A DNA stretch of 64,000 nucleotides. Origin: Gemmatimonadota bacterium. Lineage in GTDB: Bacteria > Gemmatimonadota > Gemmatimonadetes > Longimicrobiales > Gaopeijiaceae. The translations under genes were made by a program, and so were the position numbers. Below, one piece after another: positions 7,287-15,409 of this stretch. Positions within the stretch are counted from its first letter, which is position 1; each line of letters opens with the position of its first letter. The notes below the pieces were generated by a model that made no database searches, had not been told where the DNA came from, and was given only the letters and a program-made list of their open reading frames with translations. The stretch spans positions 1 through 64,000 of the forward strand of contig JAJEBR010000054.1 of NCBI GenBank assembly GCA_022822445.1, in the 5' to 3' direction.

Positions 7287-8723
7287 CTAGTTCAGGATGA
7301 TCTCAAGCATTGGCTCCGCCCGTTCCCAGACCGTTCGAATCTCCGCTTCGGTCGGCTGCACCTGTGGGTTGTGGGTGTACTCGTTGAGCGTATCGATCGT
7401 CGCTATCCAGTTGTGGTCGCGCGCCAAGAGCAGGCGGACCGACTTGTAGCCATCGGCAGGCATCCCTGGGAAGACGCGCTTTTCCGCGCCGTAGCTGATG
7501 AGTTGCCGGAGCGACGGGGTCCAATCTGGATTGCGTGCCCGGCGCTTACCGCCCTTGTCGTAGTGGTCCAAGACTGCGGTCTCCAGTTTGCGTTCCTTAT
7601 AGAAGCACCAGAGGGCGACGTCTAGTAGGACGCGCAACATCACCCCCGACGAGTTCCGCTGCTTCCCGGCGTCCAGCTTCTTCAGTTCGTCGAAGAGCGC
7701 TCGCACCTTGGATTGCCGAGTGGTACATGTGAAGCCGGTCGGAACGACGCTCTTCGATTGTCTCTTCCGCCGCCTCCTTGGAGGGGCTTTCCGATCCTGC
7801 TTGCCCTGCTCGTCTGGCTCTTCTTCATCCAAGAAGAGCGCCGGTGTGAAGCTACCGCGGATCCTCGTTCGGGGAAGGTCCTTCCCCGCTTCGCTGACGT
7901 ACGTTTCGAAGTCGCGTTCGGTATTGATTCTACGGGTAAGGCCCCTCACGGTTGCCACGTCGGTAGCTACCTTCGCGAGGACAACCCTAAAGCGATCTGG
8001 GTGGACCGCTCCACGGAAGCCGAGGTCTTCGTCGAGCTTAAGGCCGAGGAACTTCTGGCCTATCCTCGATTCCAGGAATCGATCCAGTGTGGTCAGCGGG
8101 AAACGACGGTTTTCGAGCTTCTCTCGCACGCCGTCCGGGTACTCAAGCGTCAAGGCCACGCGGTAGAGCTTCTCGGAACGGAGATAGTTTCGAACCTCAC
8201 CCAAGGTCACGGCGAGTCTCTCCGCGACCTCTGCCGGGGTCAATCCCTCTTCGACCATCCCTCGGTAGAATCGGGCCTGCTGAACAGCTTCCCAACGTCG
8301 CTTGGGATTCTTCGTGTGAAGCGCAGCGATGATGGGTGCAGCCTCGAGCCGATCCGCCACAACCACCACGTCGATCATCATGAGCGATGCCAAGTCGGTG
8401 GTCTGGGCGACCTTCCGATAAACCCGTACCTGCGCGGGCGTCTGCGCTAGCTCTGGAGTGAGTAGGAGCTTGATCGCCGCGAGTCGCCGATTCCCTTCGA
8501 GGACCACGTATCGACGGCCCTCACGCATCACGACCATGCGCTCGTTCGGAAACAGACCGAGCTTTGCGATGGATTTCGCGAGGGTCGCGACATCCTCATG
8601 CTTGACCAGCTCGTGCAGCAGCGCCCTCTGGTCTTCTGTCTGGTGAGAGGTCGGGATCCTCGTGTTGCGAGGGTCCAGCAGCAGGTTGCCGACTCTCACA
8701 CGCCTCGTCTTGTGCTCCGCCAT
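7287..8723 (-). CDS. ParB-like N-terminal domain protein, unknown role
   Basis: A 478-residue protein. Residues 1-100 form a ParB/sulfiredoxin-type domain with LLLDPRNTRIP, LAKSIAKLGLFPNERM and the nucleotide-binding motif VVLEGNRRLAAIKLL. A helix-turn-helix-like stretch follows (LTPAEVAERLAVTLGEVRNYL). A basic low-complexity linker (APPRRRRKRQSKS) near residue 320 leads to a C-terminal domain I do not recognise. ATG at 8723 was chosen because GGAGG sits 4 bases before it, although a frame runs up to 8768. It heads an operon with the adenine methyltransferase and vsr. It is not a chromosome partition ParB: no ParA is present. Confidence 0.7.
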   Translation of the reverse strand: MAEHKTRRVRVGNLLLDPRNTRIPTSHQTEDQRALLHELVKHEDVATLAKSIAKLGLFPNERMVVMREGRRYVVLEGNRRLAAIKLLLTPELAQTPAQVRVYRKVAQTTDLASLMMIDVVVVADRLEAAPIIAALHTKNPKRRWEAVQQARFYRGMVEEGLTPAEVAERLAVTLGEVRNYLRSEKLYRVALTLEYPDGVREKLENRRFPLTTLDRFLESRIGQKFLGLKLDEDLGFRGAVHPDRFRVVLAKVATDVATVRGLTRRINTERDFETYVSEAGKDLPRTRIRGSFTPALFLDEEEPDEQGKQDRKAPPRRRRKRQSKSVVPTGFTCTTRQSKVRALFDELKKLDAGKQRNSSGVMLRVLLDVALWCFYKERKLETAVLDHYDKGGKRRARNPDWTPSLRQLISYGAEKRVFPGMPADGYKSVRLLLARDHNWIATIDTLNEYTHNPQVQPTEAEIRTVWERAEPMLEIILN

Positions 8724-8800
8724 TTGCCTCCATCTCCAATCGATGATCGCTTTCTCAGGGTCGCCCATCTGCTAGCGTGTCCCCGATTCCGCCGGACAGG

Positions 8801-8832
8801 AATATAGCCAACGTAGCGAGGACCGCAGTCAA
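8801..8832 (-). promoter_or_regulatory. Possible promoter of the ParB-like operon
   Basis: Reading the minus strand, TTGACT (8827-8832) is followed by TATATT (8801-8806). The spacer is 20 bases, longer than the ideal 17, so only the -10 element is convincing. The 276-base gap between this gene and the integrase holds nothing else I recognise. Confidence 0.3.
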
Positions 8833-8999
8833 GGGAAGGCCAGGGAGCATCCTCGGAACACCGTCACCGCCTCCGACACGGTCGAATGGGTCGGACGGAT
8901 TGCGCGGAGGGGATCGCGGACTACTCAGGACGACGGCTCACGACCCCCCGCATCGAGGCCCGGCCGGACTTCCCGCAACAGCCACAAGACGCCTTTTTC

Positions 9000-10220
9000 C
9001 TACCGGGACGCGACAAGCTGCCCCGGCTCGATCTCCCCGATTCGGAGCCGGTCCAGATAGTCGGCCCAAGCCTGCATCATGACGCGCCGTTCGGGCAGGA
9101 ACGCCGTCCGGTTGTAGGCCCGACCGTTGGGATCCCTGACGGCGTGGGCCAACTGGTGCTCGATGAAGTCGGGCCGGAACCCCAGCACTTCGTCCAGAAT
9201 CGTGCGCGCCATCGCCCGGAACCCGTGCATCGTCATCCGCTCCTTGGGGATGTCCAGCGCCCGGAACGCGCTCCAGAGCGTGCCACGGCTCATCGGTAGC
9301 TCCCGGTAGGGAAACCGCGCGTTCGGGAAGACGTAGCGGTGATGCCCCGTCATGGGATGAACCTCGCGCAGGATCGCGACCGCCTGACGGGCCAAGGGCA
9401 CCACATGCGGCCTGCCGGTCTTCGTCACCGTGTAGCGCCACTCGGCCCCCTCAAGGTCGATGCCGTCCCACTCCGCCGTGACCAACTCGCCGAGCCGGAC
9501 GAACACCAGCGGCGCGAGCCGGAGCGCGCAGCGCACCGGAAGCGTCCCCGAATAGGTGTCCAACTGCCGGAGCAACGGACCGACCTCCCTCGGGTCGGTG
9601 ATCGCCGCGAAGTGCTTCGTCTTGACGGGGGGCAGCGCCCCGCGCAGGTCCGCCGACACGTCCCGCTCCGCGCGTCCCGTCGCCACCGCGTAGCGGAGCA
9701 CCCGGCCGCAGACCTGGAAGACGGTGTGCGCCTTCCTTAGATGGCCGCGCGCCTCGACGCGGCGGACCACGGCCAGCAGGTCCGGCGCCGTGATTCCCGC
9801 GACCGGACTCGCGCCGATGTAGGGGAAGGCCTCCCGCTCTAGCTCGCGCCCAAGCCGCCGAACCCAGCCCGTGGACCAGTTGGGCGAGTGCTTGGTCAGC
9901 CATTCGGTTGCCACCGCCTCGAAGCTGTTGTTGGCCCCTTGCCGCTGGGACCGCTTCCGCGCCTTCCGGTAGGCGCTCGGGTCGATGTCACGCGCCAGCA
10001 GCTTGCGGGCCTCGTCCCTCCGCTGCCGCGCGAGCTTCAGCGAGACCTCGGGATAGATCCCCATCGAGATCCGCTTCTCCTTGCCCGCGAAGCGGTACTT
10101 GAAGCGCCAAGCCTTCGTGCCGCGCGGGGCGATTTCGAGGTAGAGGCCGCGGCTGTCGTAGAGCTTACGCGGCTTCTCGCGGGGCTTGGCCTTGCGGATG
10201 GCGGTGGCTGTCAGTGGCAT
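9000..10220 (-). CDS. int: P4-type tyrosine recombinase (integrase)
   Basis: Site-specific recombinase of 406 residues that integrates the element. The N-terminus is the DUF4102-type arm-binding domain (LTATAIRKAKPREKPRKLYD, then GLYLEIAPRGTKAWRFKYR). A core-binding SAM-like region lies around residues 95-190. The catalytic domain has RLGELVTAEWDGIDL, HVVPLARQA, TMHGFRAMARTIL with His-x-x-Arg, and a late HAVRDPNGRAYNRT with the catalytic Tyr. Start at 10220 was chosen because the P4 family begins with MPLT. The gene points into the element and its start lies about 340 bases from thrS. Confidence 0.9.
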   Translation of the reverse strand: MPLTATAIRKAKPREKPRKLYDSRGLYLEIAPRGTKAWRFKYRFAGKEKRISMGIYPEVSLKLARQRRDEARKLLARDIDPSAYRKARKRSQRQGANNSFEAVATEWLTKHSPNWSTGWVRRLGRELEREAFPYIGASPVAGITAPDLLAVVRRVEARGHLRKAHTVFQVCGRVLRYAVATGRAERDVSADLRGALPPVKTKHFAAITDPREVGPLLRQLDTYSGTLPVRCALRLAPLVFVRLGELVTAEWDGIDLEGAEWRYTVTKTGRPHVVPLARQAVAILREVHPMTGHHRYVFPNARFPYRELPMSRGTLWSAFRALDIPKERMTMHGFRAMARTILDEVLGFRPDFIEHQLAHAVRDPNGRAYNRTAFLPERRVMMQAWADYLDRLRIGEIEPGQLVASR

Positions 10221-10221
10221 G

Positions 10222-10271
10222 TTGGGGCATCCTGTAAGGGCTACGGAGATATGCCCCAAATTATGCCCCAA
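10222..10271. repeat. Three copies of ATGCCCCAA at the integrase start
   Basis: TTGGGGCAT at 10222-10230 faces two direct copies of ATGCCCCAA at 10251-10259 and 10263-10271. The first copy covers the integrase start codon region; the other two lie just upstream, 12 bases apart. Clustered short repeats here are typical of integrase arm sites or of an operator controlling int. Confidence 0.6.
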
Positions 10272-10562
10272 TAATCACCGGGATGTCAAGGAGCGGGAGG
10301 GAATCGCTCTGGAGGCGGCATGTCTCGTAACCCCATTGCTTACAACACTTATTAGGATTCCGGAGAACGTCCCTGAACCTCAATCGACAGAAAACGGCAA
10401 CCCGTCGAATTCTAACGCGGATACGGTAGCCTTCCACCCGCTCCCGCTCCATCGGTCGGGTCCCCCGGCCTGATCACTGTCTGCGGAGCCGGCGGGATAG
10501 GGTTCGCGATAGTGCTGGAGCGGTGCAACGGTCCGTGGCCTGCAGCGCTCAGCACCCTGAAC
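10272..10562. other. Boundary region between element and thrS
   Basis: About 290 bases between the integrase promoter and the 3' end of thrS. I see no gene, tRNA or tRNA fragment. The attachment site and the junction with host DNA should lie here, but without the left end of the element the direct repeat cannot be identified. Confidence 0.5.
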
Positions 10563-12551
10563 TCATAAGGGCTCCATCGTTCCAGCCGCGCCCCACAGCG
10601 CCCTCTCCTCCGACTCGCGCCGCAGCCGCCCCACCGCCTCATCCAGCGGCAGCGTCACCTGCTTCTTCTTCGCCCCGCGGGCCCGCAGCGACACCGTGCC
10701 GGCCTCGGCCTCGCGGCTGCCGACGATCGCCATGTAGGGGACCTTGAGGTTGGACGCGTCCTTGATCTCCTCGCGGAAGTCGGTCTCGGCGGCGCGGGGG
10801 CTCAGGTGCACGCGCAGCCCCGCCTCGGCCATGCGGTCGCGAACGGCCGACGCCGCATCGATCGCGTGCGCGCCGATCGCGATCACCCGCACCTGTTCGG
10901 GCGCCAGCCAGAGCGGGAAGTCGCCCGCGAAATGCTCGATGAGGATCGCGATGAAGCGCTCCAGCGACCCGCTCACCGCGCGGTGGATGACCACGGGGCG
11001 GTGCGTGCGGTTGTCCCTGCCGACGTACTCGAGCCCGAACCGCTCCGGCGCGTTGTAGTCGAGCTGGATGGTGCCGCACTGCCACGCGCGGCCGATCGAA
11101 TCGGTGATGTCGAAGTCGATCTTGGGGCCGTAGAAAGCGCCGTCGCCTTCCTTGCGCTGGTACGGCCGTCCGGTCTCCTCGAGCGCGGCCAGCAGTCCCC
11201 CCTCGGCGCGGTCCCAGAGGGCATCGTCGCCGATGCGGACCTCGGGGCGGGTGGCGAAGTTGATCGTCGCGTCGAGCCCGAAGGTCGCGTAGAAATCCAG
11301 GATGTAGCGCATCAGGAAGGCGACTTCGCTGGCGATCTGGTCCTCGGCGATGAAGCAGTGGCAATCGTCCTGTTGGAACTGCCGCACGCGTGTAAGTCCA
11401 GATAACGCGCCCGTAACCTCGTTACGGTGCAGAACATCGAACGTCACGTAGCGGATGGGCAGCTCGCGGTAGGAGTGCCGCGTCGCCTGGTAGAGCAGGT
11501 AGTGCGACGGGCAGTTCATCGGTTTGAGCGACGCGTCGTGGGTGCCGGATTCGTTGTTCAGGATCAGGAACATGTCGTCGCGGTACTTGCCCCAGTGCCC
11601 CGAGGTCTCCCAGAGCGACTTGTTGTACATCAGCGGCGTCATGACCTCGAGGAAGTCGTCCTTCTGGAGCGCGCGCTCGAAGGCGAGCAGCTCGTTGTAG
11701 AGGACGGTGCCCCGGGGCGTCCAGAAGGCGGCGCCGGGTGCGGACGGATGAAACCGGAACAGGTCGAGGCGCCTGCCGAGCAGGCGGTGGTCGCGCCGTT
11801 TGGCTTCCGCCAGGCGGTGGAGGTGGGACTTCAGGTCCTTCGCCTTGAAAAACGCGGTGCCGTAGATCCGCTGCAGCATCTGCCGGTCGCTGTCGCCCCG
11901 CCAGTAGGCGCCGGCCGTGCTGAGGAGGCGGAAGTGGCGGATGTGCGAGGTGTCCGGGACGTGGGGTCCGCGGCAGAGGTCGACGAAGTCCCCGTTGGTG
12001 TAGGTCGAGATGACTTCATCCTCGTCGAAGTCGGCGATTCGCTCCATCTTGAGCGGGTCGTCGGCCATGCGGACGCGGGCCTCGTCGAGGCCGATCTCCT
12101 CGCGCTCGAAGGGACTCGCCTCGGCCGCGACGCGCTTCATCTCCTCCTCGAAGGCTTCCAGATCCGCCGGGGTGAAGGGCTCGTCGACCTCGAAGTCGTA
12201 GTAGAACCCGTCGTCGATCGCCGGGCCGAAGCCGATCTTCGCCTCGGGGCGCAGCCTGCGCACGGCGGTCGCCAGGACGTGGGCCGCGGAGTGGCGGAGA
12301 ACGGCCAGCGCGCGGGCGTCCCGGGCGAAGAGGATCCGGAACGAGCCGCTGTTTCGGACCGGCGTGACGAGGTCCAGAAGCTCGCCGTCGAGTTCCACGG
12401 CGACGGCCCTGCGCAGGAGCCCCTCGCTGATCCCGCGGACGACTTCGGCGACGGGCGTGCCTGCGGCGACCGTGCGGTGTGAGCCGTCGGGGAGCGTCAG
12501 GGTGACCTGGCCGGCGGCGGGAGCGGGATCGTTCATCTTCTTGTCTTCCAT
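10563..12551 (-). CDS. thrS: Threonyl-tRNA synthetase
   Basis: Charges tRNA-Thr; 662 residues, close to the usual bacterial length. An N-terminal TGS domain (VTLTLPDGSHRTVAAG) is followed by the editing domain with HSAAHVLATA and DLCRGPHVPDTSHIRHF. The class II core has motif 2 around LHRNEVTGALSGLTRVRQF and motif 3 near VIHRAVSGSLERF. Zinc ligands are Cys in MNCPSH, His in QDDCHCF and His in VIHRAV. The C-terminal anticodon domain includes VRVIAIGAHA. A second ATG lies five codons downstream. It marks the start of host chromosome next to the element. Confidence 0.97.
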   Translation of the reverse strand: MEDKKMNDPAPAAGQVTLTLPDGSHRTVAAGTPVAEVVRGISEGLLRRAVAVELDGELLDLVTPVRNSGSFRILFARDARALAVLRHSAAHVLATAVRRLRPEAKIGFGPAIDDGFYYDFEVDEPFTPADLEAFEEEMKRVAAEASPFEREEIGLDEARVRMADDPLKMERIADFDEDEVISTYTNGDFVDLCRGPHVPDTSHIRHFRLLSTAGAYWRGDSDRQMLQRIYGTAFFKAKDLKSHLHRLAEAKRRDHRLLGRRLDLFRFHPSAPGAAFWTPRGTVLYNELLAFERALQKDDFLEVMTPLMYNKSLWETSGHWGKYRDDMFLILNNESGTHDASLKPMNCPSHYLLYQATRHSYRELPIRYVTFDVLHRNEVTGALSGLTRVRQFQQDDCHCFIAEDQIASEVAFLMRYILDFYATFGLDATINFATRPEVRIGDDALWDRAEGGLLAALEETGRPYQRKEGDGAFYGPKIDFDITDSIGRAWQCGTIQLDYNAPERFGLEYVGRDNRTHRPVVIHRAVSGSLERFIAILIEHFAGDFPLWLAPEQVRVIAIGAHAIDAASAVRDRMAEAGLRVHLSPRAAETDFREEIKDASNLKVPYMAIVGSREAEAGTVSLRARGAKKKQVTLPLDEAVGRLRRESEERALWGAAGTMEPL

Positions 12552-12681
12552 GGCGCAGGACTATCGAGAAGCCATGGGGTGGCGTCAACCCCATCCCGCC
12601 CCGCCAGGTATCCGTAAACCGCCCGCCGCAGTAGAATGCTCTCGACCGCGTTTGGCGTGAACCGATTCAGGTGGAAGCTCC

Positions 12682-13347
12682 GTGACCTGCTGCCAATGCC
12701 AGGGGATCGAAGACATGTTCGGCGACCGGATGGCTCGCCGCCAGCTTCGGCACTACCGCCGCAAGGGCCCCGGGCGGGCCACGCGAAGGCTCATTGACGC
12801 GGTCGCGGGTGCAGGCGCCGGTGTCGCGGGCGGAACCTTCATCGACATCGGGGGAGGGGTCGGGGCAATCCAGCACGAGCTGATGGGGCGCGGCACCGCT
12901 CGCGGCACCAGCGCGGACGCCTCGCCCGCCTACCTCGCGGCGGCGCGCGCCGAGGCGGAGGCTCGCGGGTACGCCGACCGGGTGACCTACGTCGAGGGGG
13001 ACTTTGTTCGGGAGGCGAACAAAGTCGGGCCCGCCGACATCGTCACGCTCGACCGGGTGGTGTGCTGCTATCCGGACATGCCCGCGCTCCTCGGGGTCGC
13101 GGCAGTCCGCGCGCGCCGCACCCTGGGCCTTGTCTTCCCGCGCGGCACGCGGATCATGCGCGCCGGCGTCGCAGTCGTGAACTTCTTCCAGCGCCTGCGT
13201 CGCCATCCGTTCCGCGTCTTCGTCCACGACCCGGACGAAGTCGAGGCCGTGCTGGCGCGGCACGGGCTGTCGCGGAGCTACCTGCACGACGGGATGGTGT
13301 GGCGGGTGTTGGTGGTGGCGCGGGACGGCCCATTTCTTGATGGATAG
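12682..13347 (+). CDS. Class I SAM-dependent methyltransferase (CCQCQGIE family)
   Basis: Predicted methyltransferase of 221 residues; substrate unknown. It opens with CCQCQGIEDMFG, a signature I recall from a family often annotated as Mg-protoporphyrin-like methyltransferases. The SAM-binding loop is FIDIGGGVGAIQHEL, followed by an acidic SADAS and YVEGDFV, and the core continues with DIVTLDRVVCCYPDM. The GTG start at 12682 has AGGTGGA 6 bases upstream. It diverges from thrS, and the downstream 175 bases hold no feature I recognise. Confidence 0.75.
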   Translation: MTCCQCQGIEDMFGDRMARRQLRHYRRKGPGRATRRLIDAVAGAGAGVAGGTFIDIGGGVGAIQHELMGRGTARGTSADASPAYLAAARAEAEARGYADRVTYVEGDFVREANKVGPADIVTLDRVVCCYPDMPALLGVAAVRARRTLGLVFPRGTRIMRAGVAVVNFFQRLRRHPFRVFVHDPDEVEAVLARHGLSRSYLHDGMVWRVLVVARDGPFLDG

Positions 13348-13522
13348 GCCCGATGTAGCGCTTTGGCCTTCCCAGGCCCACTTTGCGACGCAAAATGAAC
13401 CTGGCAGGTCCGTTTTTCGTGATTCCGCAGCGGAGCTTCTTTCCCGTTAGCCCTGGATTGTTCTCTCAGGTCCGAGGAGTGCGGGGTTTGACGACCGACC
13501 GCCCCCAAGGCACATTCCCTCC

Positions 13523-13978
13523 ATGCGCCGCCCCGTAGCTATCCTGGCTTTCGCGGCCCTGACATCGTCACAGCTGGTCGCGCTCCGTTGCGACATGGGT
13601 GCGTCCGCGCACCACGGGGCGGCTGGGGACGAGGCCGCTTCCGCGCACGGGACCGCCACGCACGAGGCCGCTCCCGCGCACCAGGCCGCCACGCACGGGG
13701 CGCGCGCGCACGGAACCGCCGGTCACGAGACCGGCCGCGCGGCCGAGGCCACCGCGCATCAGACCGCCCCCCACCACGACCACCCCGCCCCCCACCACGC
13801 CGACCGCGACGCCTGCCTGATGATGATGGCCTGCGGTACGGCCTCGATCCGCGCCGTCCGCACAGTGGCGGTCGCGCGCATTTCCGCCCCCTTCGTTCGC
13901 GCGGCTTCCTCCGCGCCGGCCATCCCCGTCGCCGCCGACCTGGCGGTCGAAACTCCCCCGCCTCGCCTCACGGTGTGA
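13523..13978 (+). CDS. Secreted histidine-rich protein heading the Cus operon
   Basis: A 151-residue product with an N-terminal hydrophobic segment (VAILAFAALTSSQLVAL) and one Cys near residue 23. Residues 28-95 are a low-complexity Ala/His/Thr/Glu stretch with over 20 histidines (HHGAAGDEAASAHG, HQTAPHHDHPAPHHADRD). Such tracts bind Cu, Ni, Zn or Ag. It lies 111 bases upstream of the cusC-like gene and is probably co-transcribed, so a periplasmic copper-binding role is inferred. No ribosome binding site is obvious. The repeated HETH/HGTA-like units suggest slippage growth of the tract. Confidence 0.6.
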   Translation: MRRPVAILAFAALTSSQLVALRCDMGASAHHGAAGDEAASAHGTATHEAAPAHQAATHGARAHGTAGHETGRAAEATAHQTAPHHDHPAPHHADRDACLMMMACGTASIRAVRTVAVARISAPFVRAASSAPAIPVAADLAVETPPPRLTV

Positions 13979-14089
13979 TCACCCGCGCTCCCCAACGGGG
14001 CGCTCACCACACCAGCAGGGCACCAAATCCCCCACGAACCATTCCGTGAGCGGGGACAGCCGCCCTGTCCCATCCATGGCGAGGCAACC

Positions 14090-15409
14090 ATGCACATCCT
14101 GCGAATCATGGCGGTCGCCTCCGCGATCGCCGTCCCGCAATACATCGGCCCGGCGCCCGCCACCGCGCAGACGCCGTCCTACACCACCAACGGCGACCCG
14201 ACGCTCGCCGCGCTGATCGCCGAAGCGCTCGAGGGCAACCCGCGGGTGCGCGCGGCGTTCCTGGAGCATCAGGCCTCCCGGGCGCGCATCCCCCAGGCGT
14301 CGACCCTGCCGAACCCGGCGCTGTCGTTCACCCAGCACCTGGCGGGCGCCCAGACGCGGGTCGGACCGCAGCTGTCGAGCATCTCCGTCAGCCAGGCACT
14401 GCCCTGGTTCGGGACGCTGTCGGACCGCCGGGAGATCGCCGCGGCCCAGTCGGACATCCGGAACCAGTCCTACGCGGAACAGAGGGCCGAGGTGGTCCGG
14501 CAGGTGAAGCTCGCCTACTACGACCTGGCCTACCTCGATCAGGCGCTGCGGATCACCGGGGAAGAGGAGCAGCTCCTCCTCCACTACGAGGCGCTGGCGC
14601 AGGCCCGCTACTCGCAGGGGTTCGGCCAGCAGCAGGAGGTCGTGAAGCTGCAGGCGGAGGTCACGCGGGTTCTGAACCGGCGCCAGGATCTGCTGCGGCA
14701 GCGCACCGACTTCGAAGCGGCGTTGAACGTATTGGCCAACCGGCCGGTGGACGCGCCGGTCCCGAAGGTCGAGATCGGGGAACGCCCGGCGGTGGGGCTC
14801 GACGAGGAGGCCCTGCGCGGCAACGGGCTCAGCGACAGGCCCGAAGTCAGGTCGGCGCGTCTGCTGATCGAGAGCGGAGGACACGAAATGCGACTCGCGC
14901 GCCGCCGCTACCGTCCGGACTTCACCGTCGGCGTCGCATGGGGGAGCGTGCTGGGGCGGCGGGACGAGCCGGGCCGCACGAATCCGCCGCCGGGCAATGG
15001 CCGGGACACCTACAGCCTCACCTTCGGGGCGAGCATCCCGGTCTTCAGGTCCAGCTGCGACGCCGGCGTTCGGGAGGCGGACGCGCGCCTGTCCGCCGCG
15101 GAGGAGGCCTACCGGGACGCGGTCAACGGGGTGGCGTTCGCCGTGCGCTCCACCGCGTTCCGGTTGAAGACGATCGAGGGGCAGCTGGCGCTCTTCGAGA
15201 ATGCCCTCCTTCCACAGGCGGAACAGGCGCTGAGCGCGACCGAAGAGGCGTACTCGGCCGGGGTCACGGGCGTGCTGGAACTGCTGGACAGCGAGGAAAT
15301 GCTCCTCGACGTGCGCCTCGGCCTCGCGCGTCTGCAGGCCGACTACATGAAGGCGCTGGCAGAGATGGAACGGGCCATCGGCTCGGCTTTTCCGGAGGAG
15401 GGATCATGA
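14090..15409 (+). CDS. cusC: CusC-like outer-membrane efflux protein (TolC family)
   Basis: Outer-membrane channel of a heavy-metal RND pump; 439 residues. A signal peptide (MHILRIMAVASAIAVPQ to about residue 27) precedes two repeats of the outer-membrane efflux domain, each made of long coiled-coil helices (AAFLEHQASRARIPQAS, VKLQAEVTRVLNRRQDLL; second copy from about residue 230). SISVSQALPWFGTLSDRR is typical of metal-type TolC proteins. The ATG has GAGG about 7 bases upstream. The stop overlaps the next gene (ATGA). Confidence 0.9.
   Translation: MHILRIMAVASAIAVPQYIGPAPATAQTPSYTTNGDPTLAALIAEALEGNPRVRAAFLEHQASRARIPQASTLPNPALSFTQHLAGAQTRVGPQLSSISVSQALPWFGTLSDRREIAAAQSDIRNQSYAEQRAEVVRQVKLAYYDLAYLDQALRITGEEEQLLLHYEALAQARYSQGFGQQQEVVKLQAEVTRVLNRRQDLLRQRTDFEAALNVLANRPVDAPVPKVEIGERPAVGLDEEALRGNGLSDRPEVRSARLLIESGGHEMRLARRRYRPDFTVGVAWGSVLGRRDEPGRTNPPPGNGRDTYSLTFGASIPVFRSSCDAGVREADARLSAAEEAYRDAVNGVAFAVRSTAFRLKTIEGQLALFENALLPQAEQALSATEEAYSAGVTGVLELLDSEEMLLDVRLGLARLQADYMKALAEMERAIGSAFPEEGS

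Noticed and set aside
7287-8723. ParB-like protein as a plasmid partition system
   Set aside because: No ParA and no parS-like repeats were seen; the protein lacks the typical ParB length and neighbours.
10272-10562. tRNA gene as integration target
   Set aside because: No T-arm, anticodon arm or CCA-adjacent acceptor stem could be assembled by eye on either strand.
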